Below are positions 34,181 to 43,291 of a stretch of 64,000 bases of DNA, in pieces. The notes under the pieces were generated by a model. That model had not been told where the DNA came from, ran no database searches, and was given only the letters and a program-made list of their open reading frames with translations. The position numbers were made by a program, and so were the translations under genes. Source of the DNA: JAJDFU01 sp964641965 (GTDB lineage: Bacteria; Bacteroidota; Bacteroidia; Chitinophagales; Saprospiraceae). The DNA lies in NCBI GenBank assembly GCA_964641965.1, contig CAZXLD010000006.1:62001-126000 (forward strand). Direction: 5' to 3'. Every line of letters begins with the position of its first letter. Position 1 is the stretch's first letter.

Positions 34181-34792
34181 ATGGCACGATATACAGGACC
34201 AAAGACCAAAAAAGCTAGAGCACTCGGGGAAGCCATTTACGGTTTCGACAAATATTTCGAGCGAAAGAAATACGGCCCCGGTCAACACGGTAATACACGC
34301 CGTCGTAAGCAGAAAAGTGATTATGCGCTCCAATTGCTGGAGAAGCAAAAAGCTAAATATACCTATGGTGTATTAGAGCGCCAGTTTCGCAACTTGTTTG
34401 AGAAAGCCAGCCGCAAAAAAGGCGTTACGGGTGAAGTTTTGCTACAGTTGCTTGAAGCTCGGTTAGATAATACCGTGTATCGGATGGGAATTGCTCCTAC
34501 TCGTAGAGCTGCCCGTCAGTTGGTTTCGCACCGCCACATTACCGTTAATGGTGTCGTAAGCAATGTGCCGTCCATGTCCCTTCGTCCTGGTGATATCGTG
34601 ACCGTGCGCGGAAAATCTCAAGGCCTACTAGTCGTCCGAGATGCTGTTAATAGTAAATCAGACGTGCGGAAGTTTCCCTGGATTGAGTTTAATCCAGATA
34701 AAATGGAAGGGACTTTCCTGGAGTTTCCAGAACGCGAACATATTCCCGAAAAGATCAATGAACAATTGATCGTGGAACTGTACTCCAAATAA
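34181..34792 (+). CDS. rpsD: 30S ribosomal protein S4
   Basis: A 203-residue primary 16S-binding protein. MARYTGPKTKKARALGEAIY, KYGPGQHGNTRRRKQKSDYA and the S4 RNA-binding fold RLDNTVYRMGIAPTRRAARQ, LVSHRHITVNGVVSNVPS are present. In E. coli S4 represses the alpha operon; here a strong hairpin directly follows the stop codon. Confidence 0.98.
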   Translation: MARYTGPKTKKARALGEAIYGFDKYFERKKYGPGQHGNTRRRKQKSDYALQLLEKQKAKYTYGVLERQFRNLFEKASRKKGVTGEVLLQLLEARLDNTVYRMGIAPTRRAARQLVSHRHITVNGVVSNVPSMSLRPGDIVTVRGKSQGLLVVRDAVNSKSDVRKFPWIEFNPDKMEGTFLEFPEREHIPEKINEQLIVELYSK

Positions 34793-34797
34793 AAGAT

Positions 34798-34829
34798 ACA
34801 ATGGCAGTCTCGATGAGACTGTCCATTGT
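34798..34829 (+). promoter_or_regulatory. Strong hairpin between rpsD and rpoA
   Basis: Arms ACAATGGCAGTCTC and GAGACT-GT-CCATTGT pair over 14 bp with one bulged base and a three-base loop. It starts five bases after the rpsD stop and lacks a T run. Candidate attenuator, processing site or S4-binding element. Confidence 0.55.
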
Positions 34830-34912
34830 TGTTATAAGGGGGAGTTTATTCCCCGATGCTCCGTAAATCTGGGATACCTGCAGCCGGGTATTCCAACAAA
34901 GCCAAAATGTAT

Positions 34913-35911
34913 ATGAGTATATTGAATTTTCAGAAGCCTGATAAGATCGTCATGCAGAAGTCAGACGATTTTGAGGGGCTTTTCGAATTCAAACCACTAG
35001 AGCCGGGCTTTGGACAGACCGTTGGAAACTCTCTGCGCAGGGTACTGCTTAGTTCTCTGGAGGGATTTGCCATCTCCGCCGTTCGAATCGCCGGTGTAGA
35101 ACACGAGTTTTCTACTATTCACGGAGTTGTAGAAGATGTTGTGGAAATTGTGCTGAATTTGAAGCAAGTCCGGTTGAAGAAGTTAATCAACGAGGAGGAC
35201 GTTCAGAGCGAGAAGATATACCTGACCGTCAGTGGTCAAGAAGAGTTTCGGGCCGGTTTCATTGAGGAACATACCAATGTGTTCAAAATCATGAATCCGG
35301 AATTGCTGATATGTACTATGGAGCCTTCCGTTAACCTGGAAATGGAATTAACCATTACCAAAGGCCGCGGATATGTTCCTGCAGATGAAAATCTACCCAA
35401 GGATGCTCCTATTGGTGTGATTCCGGTTGATTCCATCTATACACCGATCAAAAATGTCGCTTACCGCATTGAAAATACCCGTGTAGGTCAGCGCACCGAT
35501 TATGAGAAACTTTCTATCGAGGTTCGTACGGACGGAACGATCCATCCGGAAGATGCCATCAAGGAAGCATCTCGTATCCTGATTCAGCATCTAATGTTGA
35601 TCACGGACGAGAATATAACCTTTGATGATGCCACAACCCGACAGGAAGACGTAGTGGACGAGCATATTCTGCACATGCGGAAGCTGTTAAAGACTTCTCT
35701 GGAAGACCTGGATCTTTCCGTTCGTGCTTACAACTGTCTGAAAGCTGCCAAAATCAACACCCTGGCTGAATTGGTACAATACGATACGCACGAGCTCTTG
35801 AAGTTTCGGAACTTCGGTAAGAAGTCATTGGTTGAGATCGAAGAGCTGCTTCAGGAAAAGGGACTGACCTTTGGCATGGATTTATCCAAATATAAGTTAG
35901 ACGAAGAATAG
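34913..35911 (+). CDS. rpoA: RNA polymerase alpha subunit
   Basis: A 332-residue alpha subunit. I start at the ATG at 34913 (MSILNFQKPDKIVMQ), since Bacteroidota alpha subunits begin this way; the frame is open from 34856. The N-terminal assembly domain has PLEPGFGQTVGNSLRRVLLS and the C-terminal domain has ELLKFRNFGKKSLVEIEELL, the DNA- and activator-binding part. Confidence 0.98.
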   Translation: MSILNFQKPDKIVMQKSDDFEGLFEFKPLEPGFGQTVGNSLRRVLLSSLEGFAISAVRIAGVEHEFSTIHGVVEDVVEIVLNLKQVRLKKLINEEDVQSEKIYLTVSGQEEFRAGFIEEHTNVFKIMNPELLICTMEPSVNLEMELTITKGRGYVPADENLPKDAPIGVIPVDSIYTPIKNVAYRIENTRVGQRTDYEKLSIEVRTDGTIHPEDAIKEASRILIQHLMLITDENITFDDATTRQEDVVDEHILHMRKLLKTSLEDLDLSVRAYNCLKAAKINTLAELVQYDTHELLKFRNFGKKSLVEIEELLQEKGLTFGMDLSKYKLDEE

Positions 35912-35934
35912 TCCTCCCTTGGCAAGGTGCAGGT

Positions 35935-35959
35935 CCGGCTTTAGAGGCCGGTCATTTTT
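35935..35959 (+). terminator. Weak terminator-like hairpin between rpoA and rplQ
   Basis: A 5-bp CCGGC/GCCGG stem followed by CATTTTTA. Likely only a partial terminator, since rplQ follows at 36047. Confidence 0.35.
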
Positions 35960-36046
35960 ATCCAATAGAATGCAATAACCTTTCGGTGTCGAGCTTGCCT
36001 GCTGCTTTTGCACCGAACTAGGTGTTGCGAAGAAAAACGCTTCAAC

Positions 36047-36541
36047 ATGCGACACGGAAAGCGATTTAATCATCTCGGGCGAAAATCTGCCCATCGAAAA
36101 GCCTTACTGCGGAATTTGGCCATTTCGCTGATCGAACACAAGCGGATCAATACGACGCTAGCCAAAGCTAAAGCGCTTCGCCAATATGTAGAGCCGCTGT
36201 TAACTAAATCCAAAGAGAATACTACACACTCCAGAAGGGTCGTATTCAGTTACTTACAGAATAAAGAAGCGGTTCGAGAGCTCTTTGGACCTGTTGCTGA
36301 AAAGGTAGGCGAGCGCCCGGGAGGCTATGTGCGGGTTATTCGTACCGGATTCCGCAGGAGTGATGGATCTGAGATGGCGATGATTGAGTTGGTGGATTTC
36401 AATGAAGTGTATAGCCAGAAGGATGAATCCAAGAGCAAGGGTGGACGTCGCAGACGTCGCCGTGGTGGAGGAGGTGGCAAGAAAACTGCACCTGTTGCTA
36501 CGGCACCAAAAGAAGAAGTGGATACTGAAGAGGAGGAATAA
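36047..36541 (+). CDS. rplQ: 50S ribosomal protein L17 with charged tail
   Basis: A 164-residue protein. The ATG at 36047 starts MRHGKRFNHLGRKSAHRKAL; the earlier frame start at 36008 is not used. The core of about 115 residues (LRNLAISLIEHKRINTTLAK, FRRSDGSEMAMIELVDF) is followed by a tail first basic and Gly-rich (GGRRRRRRGGGGGKK), then acidic (EEVDTEEEE), an extension seen in other Bacteroidota. Ends the ribosomal cluster. Confidence 0.97.
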   Translation: MRHGKRFNHLGRKSAHRKALLRNLAISLIEHKRINTTLAKAKALRQYVEPLLTKSKENTTHSRRVVFSYLQNKEAVRELFGPVAEKVGERPGGYVRVIRTGFRRSDGSEMAMIELVDFNEVYSQKDESKSKGGRRRRRRGGGGGKKTAPVATAPKEEVDTEEEE

Positions 36542-36591
36542 GGAAACCAAGCAAATGAAATATACCTGTTTAAATCAGGTCAGTTGATAAG

Positions 36592-36625
36592 AGGCGATGC
36601 TACACCGGTAGTGTCGCCTTTTTTG
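36592..36625 (+). terminator. Terminator of the ribosomal cluster
   Basis: A 12-bp stem AGGCGATGCTAC/GTAGTGTCGCCT (two G-U pairs) with a tetraloop is followed by six T. Confidence 0.85.
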
Positions 36626-36660
36626 TGCAGGACTGCTACCGGGAAGGTATTGTGATTTAC

Positions 36661-36668
36661 TATTTTTG
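36661..36668 (+). promoter_or_regulatory. -7 promoter element of carA
   Basis: TATTTTTG fits TAnnTTTG and lies 15 bases before the carA ATG, giving a leader of under ten bases. No TTG at the 19-base spacing was found. Confidence 0.45.
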
Positions 36669-36683
36669 CCAAAATCTATTTTT

Positions 36684-37811
36684 ATGGGGGAACTTTTGCG
36701 ACAACCGGCCATACTTCTGTTGGAAGATGGTACTGTATTTGAAGGTGTGGCTGCCGGAAAGATTGGTACCACCACAGGGGAAATATGCTTTAATACGGGT
36801 ATGACCGGGTACCAGGAAATCTTTACCGATCCATCCTATTTTGGGCAGATCCTGGTAGCAACCAATGTACATATTGGGAATTACGGTATCAAAAAAGAAG
36901 AAACCGAATCTTCTAGCATTAAAATTGCGGGATTGGTTTGTAAGGATTTCAATGTTCCCTATTCCCGAAAATTGGCAGATCAGTCTATTCAAGACTACTT
37001 TGAAGATGAAGATCTGGTAGGGATTTCCAGGGTAGATACCCGCTCCATCGTACGGCATATTCGAGCCAAAGGAGCCATGAATGCCATCATTTCCTCCGAA
37101 ATTTTGGATATAGAAGAGCTAAAGGAACGATTGCGGGAAGTGCCTTCTATGGAAGGGTTGGAATTGGCCTCAAAAGTGAGCACCCAGGAGCCGTATACCT
37201 TCGGAGAACCCGATGCGGAATTCCGTATTGCAGTGATGGATTACGGAGTGAAGGAAAATATACTCAGGTGTTTCGCCGAACGTAATTGCTACTTGAAAGT
37301 ATTTCCAGCGACCACCGCTTGGGAAGAGGTTAGCGAATTTGAACCACATGGCTACTTCCTTTCTAACGGTCCTGGAGACCCAGCCCCAATGGATTATGCC
37401 GTCCAATTCGCTAAAAAGGTATTGGAGCGAGACGAACCTTTATTCGGAATCTGTTTGGGACATCAGATTCTTGCACTTGCCCTGGATATCCCAACCTACA
37501 AGATGCACCATGGGCATCGGGGAATCAACCATCCGGTAAAAAACCTGCTAACGGGTAGATGCGAGATCACCAGCCAGAATCATGGTTTTGGAGTAAGCCC
37601 CGGAGCAATTCGAGAGCATCAGGATAAGATCGAGATTACCCATATGAACCTCAATGACAATACTATTGAAGGGATGAAAGTCATTGGGAAGAAGGCTTTT
37701 TCCGTTCAGTATCATCCTGAAGCGTCTCCGGGGCCACATGATGCCCGGTATTTGTTTGAAGAATTCGTATCCCTGATGTCGAGACAAAAACAATTGGCTT
37801 CTGTATCTTGA
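36684..37811 (+). CDS. carA: Carbamoyl-phosphate synthase small (glutaminase) subunit
   Basis: A 375-residue glutamine-hydrolysing subunit that feeds ammonia to CarB for carbamoyl phosphate (arginine and pyrimidine synthesis). The start at 36684 is chosen because the -7 promoter element lies inside the longer frame. The N-terminal domain has GTTTGEICFNTGMTGYQEIF; the amidotransferase domain has the catalytic Cys in FGICLGHQIL and the His-Glu pair in YHPEASPGPHD. carB is not in the window. eno follows 36 bases later. Confidence 0.97.
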   Translation: MGELLRQPAILLLEDGTVFEGVAAGKIGTTTGEICFNTGMTGYQEIFTDPSYFGQILVATNVHIGNYGIKKEETESSSIKIAGLVCKDFNVPYSRKLADQSIQDYFEDEDLVGISRVDTRSIVRHIRAKGAMNAIISSEILDIEELKERLREVPSMEGLELASKVSTQEPYTFGEPDAEFRIAVMDYGVKENILRCFAERNCYLKVFPATTAWEEVSEFEPHGYFLSNGPGDPAPMDYAVQFAKKVLERDEPLFGICLGHQILALALDIPTYKMHHGHRGINHPVKNLLTGRCEITSQNHGFGVSPGAIREHQDKIEITHMNLNDNTIEGMKVIGKKAFSVQYHPEASPGPHDARYLFEEFVSLMSRQKQLASVS

Positions 37812-37847
37812 CGGCATTCTTTCCACAATCCTAAAACACCTGATTGT

Positions 37848-39134
37848 ATGAGCAATATTATTGATATCCATGCCCGGGAAATCCTCGATTCCAGAGGCAA
37901 TCCAACTGTTGAGGTTGAGGTAACCACCGAGAGTGGCTATTTTGGCCGGGCAGCTGTTCCTTCAGGAGCTTCAACCGGTGTCCACGAAGCGGTAGAGCTC
38001 AGGGATGCAGATCCCAATCGATATCAAGGCAAAGGCGTTCAGAAAGCCTGCGATAATGTCAATGAAATACTTTTCGAAGGGCTATTGGATGTAGATGTGT
38101 TTGATCAGGTGTATATCGATCAATTCATGCTTGAATTGGACGGTACCCCCAATAAAGGAAAACTGGGAGCCAATGCGATCCTGGGTGTATCGCTGGCTTG
38201 TGCCAAAGCTGCTGCAGATGCCTCGGGCATGCCGTTGTATCGATATATCGGAGGTGTCAATGCACATGTGATGCCGGTTCCTATGATGAATATCCTGAAC
38301 GGAGGTTCTCATGCAGATAATAGCATCGATTTTCAGGAGTTTATGATCATGCCTGTGGGGGCGCCTACCTTCCGGGAGGCACTGCGTATGGGAGCCGAGA
38401 TCTTCCACAGCCTCAAGAAGGTATTAAAGGAAATGGGACACTCAACCAACGTGGGCGATGAGGGCGGTTTTGCCCCTAACCTGGGTTCCAATGAGGAAGC
38501 TATTCAAACGGTAATGCGCGGCATTGAGTCGGCAGGTTACAAGCCGGGTGAAGATGTATACATTGCCCTCGATCCGGCTTCTTCCGAATTCTATAATGCG
38601 GAGGAAGGAGTGTACCATTTGAAATGGTCTACCGGTGATAAGCTTACCTCCTCTGAAATGACAGCCTATTGGAAGGGCTGGGTGGATAAGTATCCAATTT
38701 TTTCAATTGAGGATGGCCTTGCAGAAGATGATTGGCAAGGATGGGCCGAGATGACCCAGGTAATGGGAGATCGAATTCAGCTGGTAGGTGATGACCTCTT
38801 CGTTACGAACACGGAGCGACTTCAAAAGGGTATCGACCAGCATGTTGGGAATTCCATTTTAATTAAAGTGAACCAAATCGGGACACTTACTGAAACGATC
38901 GAAGCGGTTCAGTTGGCTACCCGAAATGCATATACCTCGGTGATCAGCCATCGATCCGGGGAAACTGAAGATACGACCATTGCCGATCTTGCCGTCGCGC
39001 TGAGTACCGGTCAAATCAAGACCGGATCAGCTTCCAGATCCGATCGTATTGCCAAATACAATCAATTGCTGCGCATTGAAGAAGAACTGGCTGATACGGC
39101 TTATTTCCCGGGCACAGCTATTCTAAAAGGCTAA
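37848..39134 (+). CDS. eno: Enolase
   Basis: A 428-residue glycolytic enzyme turning 2-phosphoglycerate into phosphoenolpyruvate. Diagnostic segments: IDIHAREILDSRGNPTVEVE, NVGDEGGFAPN with the catalytic Glu, the Mg ligands in IALDPASS, EDGLAEDDW and VGDDLF, the catalytic Lys in ILIKVNQIGTL and the SHRSGETEDT loop. It probably shares a transcript with carA. Confidence 0.98.
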   Translation: MSNIIDIHAREILDSRGNPTVEVEVTTESGYFGRAAVPSGASTGVHEAVELRDADPNRYQGKGVQKACDNVNEILFEGLLDVDVFDQVYIDQFMLELDGTPNKGKLGANAILGVSLACAKAAADASGMPLYRYIGGVNAHVMPVPMMNILNGGSHADNSIDFQEFMIMPVGAPTFREALRMGAEIFHSLKKVLKEMGHSTNVGDEGGFAPNLGSNEEAIQTVMRGIESAGYKPGEDVYIALDPASSEFYNAEEGVYHLKWSTGDKLTSSEMTAYWKGWVDKYPIFSIEDGLAEDDWQGWAEMTQVMGDRIQLVGDDLFVTNTERLQKGIDQHVGNSILIKVNQIGTLTETIEAVQLATRNAYTSVISHRSGETEDTTIADLAVALSTGQIKTGSASRSDRIAKYNQLLRIEEELADTAYFPGTAILKG

Positions 39135-39148
39135 CTTTTAGTTGACTG

Positions 39149-39190
39149 GAAGCTGTAGAGGTTAATAATGGATCGCTGCAGCTTCTTTTC
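39149..39190 (+). terminator. Probable terminator of eno
   Basis: GAAGCTG/CAGCTTC arms (7 bp) around a long loop, then TTTTC. Moderate support. Confidence 0.45.
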
Positions 39191-39313
39191 TAGCTTTCGT
39201 TTGTTTCTTTGGGAAAAAATCTACAATTTGTTGATTATTCGGAAAGCGATCCTTTCCCAATCCACTTGTGTTGGTTTTAGGGACAATCGCAGAAACTATG
39301 AAACACATTGAAG

Positions 39314-39622
39314 ATGGCCAATCCACCTTTCCTGCAGAAATGGTTGGGAAACATCCCTCCTACCTTTAAAAATAAATATTTTCTTGCCCTTGCCTTGTTT
39401 GCAATCTGGATGCTCTTTCTGGATAAGCACGATGTGGTTACGCAGGTTCGCTTGCAACGCACAGTGAGTAAACTCGAGCAGGACCGACTCTTTTACCAGG
39501 ATAAAATTGAAGAGGAAGAGCAACGCCGGCTGGATCTGGAAATCAATAGTGAAAAATATGCCCGGGAGCGCTACTACATGAAAAAGCGTAATGAGGATGT
39601 CTATATTCTTGTAAAGGAGTAA
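39314..39622 (+). CDS. FtsB/DivIC-like septum-formation protein
   Basis: A 102-residue bitopic membrane protein of the septum-formation-initiator family. One N-terminal helix (about residues 25-42, YFLALALFAIWMLFLD) is followed by a coiled coil (VRLQRTVSKLEQDRLFYQDK, IEEEEQRRLDLE) and the family's short C-terminal RERYYMKKRNEDVYILV strand. It likely partners FtsL/FtsQ at the division site. Its position after eno is the same as for FtsB in many bacteria. Its 3' end overlaps the sucD promoter. Confidence 0.85.
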   Translation: MANPPFLQKWLGNIPPTFKNKYFLALALFAIWMLFLDKHDVVTQVRLQRTVSKLEQDRLFYQDKIEEEEQRRLDLEINSEKYARERYYMKKRNEDVYILVKE

Positions 39623-39638
39623 CAGATGTGTAAATTTG
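39609..39638 (+). promoter_or_regulatory. Consensus promoter of sucD
   Basis: TTG (39609-39611), a 19-base spacer and TAAATTTG (39631-39638). The -33 element lies inside the end of the ftsB-like gene. Start point near 39645 leaves a leader of about 120 bases. Confidence 0.65.
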
Positions 39639-39767
39639 GGGCGTTCGTAATAGAATGAACAACCGGAAGATGGTTTGGAGTCAGTTTAAATTCACTGATT
39701 GCTGCGCTTCTTCCGTCGGGTCTCCTCTTTAGACCGTTTCACTCAAAACCAACTTAAAGAATTACGC

Positions 39768-40640
39768 ATGCCTGTTTTGGTTAATAAGGACTCCCGAGTA
39801 ATCGTGCAGGGGTTCACTGGCAAGGAAGGAACTTTCCATGCTTCTCAAATGATTGAATACGGTACTCCGGTGGTTGGTGGTGTTACGCCCGGTAAAGGGG
39901 GCCAAACCCACCTGGACCTGCCTGTTTTTAATACCGTTGCAGAGGCTGTTGAGAAAGCATCTGCAAACACTTCGGTGATTTTTGTGCCACCGCCCTTTGC
40001 CGCAGATGCCATTATGGAGGCAGCAGATGCAGGTATAAAAGTGATTATTTGCATCACTGAAGGTATCCCTGTTCAGGATATGGTGAAAGTAAAAGCTTTC
40101 TTGGAAGATCGCGATAGTCGGTTGATTGGTCCAAATTGCCCTGGGGTAATTACCCCCGGCCAGGCGAAATGTGGCATCATGCCGGGCTTTATTCATGTTC
40201 CAGGCCGTGTTGGTATAGTGTCTCGATCAGGCACCCTCACTTACGAAGCCGTGGATCAGGTTACCAAGGCCGGACTGGGCCAATCGACCTGTATTGGAAT
40301 CGGGGGAGATCCCATCGTAGGCACCACGACCAAAGAAGCCGTTGAACTGTTGATGAATGATCCGAATACAGATGGCATCATCATGATCGGAGAAATTGGC
40401 GGTAACATGGAAGCGGATGCAGCCCATTACATTAAAGAAAATGGGACGAAGCCGGTCGTGGGCTTTATTGCCGGTCAGACGGCACCTAAAGGCCGTAAAA
40501 TGGGGCATGCCGGTGCAATTATCGGAGGGAAGGAGGATACTGCAGAGGCCAAAATGAAAATTATGGCTGAATGCGGCATACACGTGGTTAAATCTCCTGC
40601 CGAAATAGGGGAGACCATGGCAAAAGCCTTAAAAGCGTAG
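39768..40640 (+). CDS. sucD: Succinyl-CoA synthetase alpha subunit
   Basis: A 290-residue TCA-cycle subunit. I start at the ATG at 39768 (MPVLVNKDSRVIVQGFTGKE); the frame from 39699 adds an untypical basic leader. The CoA-binding GFTGKEGTFH, GIGGDPIVGTTT and the phosphorylated His in MGHAGAIIGG are present. sucC is not adjacent. The product feeds the same carbon flow as the aceBA shunt that bypasses this step. Confidence 0.97.
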   Translation: MPVLVNKDSRVIVQGFTGKEGTFHASQMIEYGTPVVGGVTPGKGGQTHLDLPVFNTVAEAVEKASANTSVIFVPPPFAADAIMEAADAGIKVIICITEGIPVQDMVKVKAFLEDRDSRLIGPNCPGVITPGQAKCGIMPGFIHVPGRVGIVSRSGTLTYEAVDQVTKAGLGQSTCIGIGGDPIVGTTTKEAVELLMNDPNTDGIIMIGEIGGNMEADAAHYIKENGTKPVVGFIAGQTAPKGRKMGHAGAIIGGKEDTAEAKMKIMAECGIHVVKSPAEIGETMAKALKA

Positions 40641-40753
40641 ATAAGCTCCAATCCGGTCACCCTTTTGTGTACTGGAAGGAGATAGCATTTGAATTGCCCA
40701 CCTGGATAGCCCGATAGGGTATTTACGTGTGGAAAATACGGTAAAAAGACCTC

Positions 40754-40796
40754 GCCCGGTCTGCCAGAACTGCTGGAAGATCCGGGCTTTTCTTTT
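40754..40796 (+). terminator. Terminator downstream of sucD
   Basis: GCCCGG/CCGGGC outer stem, continued by TCT/AGA across a bulged T, with an inner CCAG/CTGG stem, followed by TTTTCTTTT. It lies 114 bases past the stop codon. Confidence 0.65.
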
Positions 40797-41011
40797 GCAT
40801 TATTTTATTTCAATTATATTGTAGAATCAGATCTCGCAAGGAGTTTCCGGTTAATTAAGCACCGGGTGACCCATGCATTGAAAAAATATTGGGTGGTGAA
40901 CTACCATCCTAAAGGCTGGATCTGACGGATCAACACCTTTAACCTAAACCGAATCGGTCAATGCCTATGGTAAAACCGATTATCCAGGGCGTTGAAAACG
41001 CTTAGTTGGCA
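40797..41011. other. Leader region of the DUF4062-FGE gene, nothing recognised
   Basis: AT-rich, with no TAnnTTTG match close to the start codon. With the sucD 3' region it makes a 371-base gap that contains only the terminator. Confidence 0.45.
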
Positions 41012-43291
41012 ATGAGTGCAAAAATACCCATCCGAATATTTGTCGCCTCAGCTGGGGACCTGCCCAATGAGCGGCGAAACGTGGAAAATATTATAAACCA
41101 ATTAAATAAGTTCCACAATCACCTGTTTTTTGATACGGTTAAATGGGAAACCGATATACCCAGTGGTCGTTATGACAAACGCATCCAGGATCGAATCAAT
41201 GAAGAGCTCGAGACCAGCAATGTTCTTCTGTTTTTAATCAATAAACGGATTGGCGCTTTTTCCCTGGAGGAATATAAACTGGCCGTCAAGAAAGGCAAAA
41301 AGGTATTTGTCTATTTCAGAAAGAACCCACAGGTCGATATATCAAAGGAAGAAGAGATCCTGAATTTACAGAAAATCGTTGCCTTCCGAAAAGAGCTTGA
41401 AAAAGAGAACCGGGTCTTGTTTTATGAGTTTGAGAATGAGGATAAGCTCGAGAATAAGATTCAAAAAGACTTGAACCTGTATTTCAAGGAAGCTTATCCG
41501 CCTGTTACCGACTGGGAGCCCAATCCTATACTTACCCAGCCAACCCCACCCAAAGAGGATTTTGCCGCCAGTGTTTCCCGTTTTGTCAAGGAAAATCGCA
41601 AGTGGATGCTTTGGGGACTGGGTGGCTTGCTTGGCTTCATCCTCTTATTGGATGTATTCGGGTTTATTCGAACTTATAAAGGGATGGTGAAGGTACCTGC
41701 TGGCGAGTATTTCATTGGAAAGCAGGAAGACGATTCAAAGTTGCTGGATATCCTTTATGCCAACAAGGAGGAACTATACAAGTCGCCCAATATTTTGGAT
41801 TGTAAATCCGAATACTTCACGGTTTTCGAAGGGTTTTACTTTTCTAAATATGAAGTAACTCAGGGGGAATACATGGAATTCCTGGATACCTTGAAAGAAC
41901 AAGGCCTGGATTATAAAAAGCACCTGCCCGTTTATTTTCTGATGCGGGATACGGCTGTTAATCTGCAAAGTCGGAACCCTGCCGGATATGAGACCATTCA
42001 AAATATGGGCAAAAGTCTGGTCGGAGATAATCGACCGGTCATTGGTGTAAGCTATTCCGATGCTCAAGCTTATGCCGAATGGAAGGGGATGGATCTTCCG
42101 GATGCGGGACAGTGGGAAATTGCAGCCCGAAGCATGGAACCAGATTCTCAGACTCTTTATCCATGGGGCGAATCTTTTGAAATTGGCATCTGCAATACTT
42201 TTGAATCGAATTCGGGGGCTATTTACCAGGTGAATGTACCTGATGTTGGTATCACCAATGGCATTTATGGCCTGATAGGCAATGCAGACGAATGGATCAA
42301 ATCTGAAAAATCGGTTGAAGCAGAGGTGCGTGGCGGCCACTATGACGGCAAAGGAGCCCTGTTAGGGATTATCCACAATAAGCGCTACATCCAGAAAAAC
42401 CTGGATGATAAATTAAAATACTTCTATCAAGGTATTCGATTGGTCGTACCTGAGAGCCGGGCCACAGACATTGATACTCGGAATATGGTATATTTTGAAG
42501 CCAAGGACTATAAAATTGGCTACGATATAAAGTCTCCGTTATTAAAAGTGTTACAGCAGATCGATGCTTCTGCCAACGAAATCTTCAATAGCGTCATTTT
42601 TAAATTCGATCCGGGTACCAAAAGGGAATTCAAATCCGGGTACTACATCGATAAATACGAAACCTCCTTTGAAGAATACAATCAATTTCTGGCACATCTA
42701 GAGGCCAATCCTTCGGAAAGGCTATCCAGCGTGGATTATAGCATTGTCAGTAACATCCGCAACAATGAGCAACTTTATGCCCCCAATTTACCGGTAGTTG
42801 GGATTAGCTGGGAGGCGGCCACTGAGTATGCCAAATGGCGTGAAAAATCGCTTCCTACCTTCGAACAGATGTCCCTGGCGATTTCAGGACCGGAAAATTT
42901 TCTGTACCCCTGGGGAAACAGCTGGTGTCAGCAATGTTGCAATGACAAAAACTTTAAACCGGCAGAGGAGTCTATTTTCACGCTACCTGTGGACGAATTT
43001 TTAATGGATGAGGAGACCAAGGCCACCAATGCATCCTGGTGTGGGGCCTATCACCTAGTTGGTAATGTAAAGGAATATTTATCGGATTTGAAAGTGGAAG
43101 AAGGAGTGGAAAAAGGAACCATGATGGGTAGTAGTTGGGCGGAGGATGGCCGTATTTTTGGCTTAAACTTTTATTACGGAAAAGCCGGCAAGGAGCTTCG
43201 TTCAGAATATGTTGGATTTCGATGCGTTAAGCCGTCACCTTCTCGATTTACCTGGAAACTGTATGAGTTTTTATTTTACAGTTTTTTGTAA
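41012..43291 (+). CDS. DUF4062-like domain + membrane helix + two FGE-sulfatase domains
   Basis: A 759-residue protein. The ATG at 41012 is used, as the TTG two codons before is less likely. Residues about 5-165 are a DUF4062-type Rossmann-like domain (RIFVASAGDLPNERRNVENI and the VLLFLINKRIGAF strand), of the kind seen at the N terminus of STAND and other conflict proteins. One helix follows (about 198-218, WMLWGLGGLLGFILLLDVFG). Then two FGE-sulfatase (SUMF1) domains: the first with MVKVPAGEYFIG, RPVIGVSYSDAQAYAEWKG and GIYGLIGNADEW; the second with GYYIDKYETSFEEYNQFL, LPVVGISWEAATEYAKWREK and AYHLVGNVKEYL. The catalytic Cys pair of true FGE is not evident. Topology predicts DUF4062 inside and FGE in the periplasm. 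It is convergent with the ExbB/ExbD/FGE operon, 18 bases apart. Function unknown; I infer a transmembrane sensor or effector. Confidence 0.8.
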   Translation: MSAKIPIRIFVASAGDLPNERRNVENIINQLNKFHNHLFFDTVKWETDIPSGRYDKRIQDRINEELETSNVLLFLINKRIGAFSLEEYKLAVKKGKKVFVYFRKNPQVDISKEEEILNLQKIVAFRKELEKENRVLFYEFENEDKLENKIQKDLNLYFKEAYPPVTDWEPNPILTQPTPPKEDFAASVSRFVKENRKWMLWGLGGLLGFILLLDVFGFIRTYKGMVKVPAGEYFIGKQEDDSKLLDILYANKEELYKSPNILDCKSEYFTVFEGFYFSKYEVTQGEYMEFLDTLKEQGLDYKKHLPVYFLMRDTAVNLQSRNPAGYETIQNMGKSLVGDNRPVIGVSYSDAQAYAEWKGMDLPDAGQWEIAARSMEPDSQTLYPWGESFEIGICNTFESNSGAIYQVNVPDVGITNGIYGLIGNADEWIKSEKSVEAEVRGGHYDGKGALLGIIHNKRYIQKNLDDKLKYFYQGIRLVVPESRATDIDTRNMVYFEAKDYKIGYDIKSPLLKVLQQIDASANEIFNSVIFKFDPGTKREFKSGYYIDKYETSFEEYNQFLAHLEANPSERLSSVDYSIVSNIRNNEQLYAPNLPVVGISWEAATEYAKWREKSLPTFEQMSLAISGPENFLYPWGNSWCQQCCNDKNFKPAEESIFTLPVDEFLMDEETKATNASWCGAYHLVGNVKEYLSDLKVEEGVEKGTMMGSSWAEDGRIFGLNFYYGKAGKELRSEYVGFRCVKPSPSRFTWKLYEFLFYSFL

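Noticed and set aside
41774..42340. 188-codon antisense frame in the DUF4062-FGE gene
   Set aside because: Shadow of the FGE-coding frame; no recognisable protein.
41012..43291. Active formylglycine-generating enzyme
   Set aside because: The characteristic Cys-x4-Cys near the C-terminal RGGS segment is not recognisable in either domain, and no sulfatase is in the neighbourhood.
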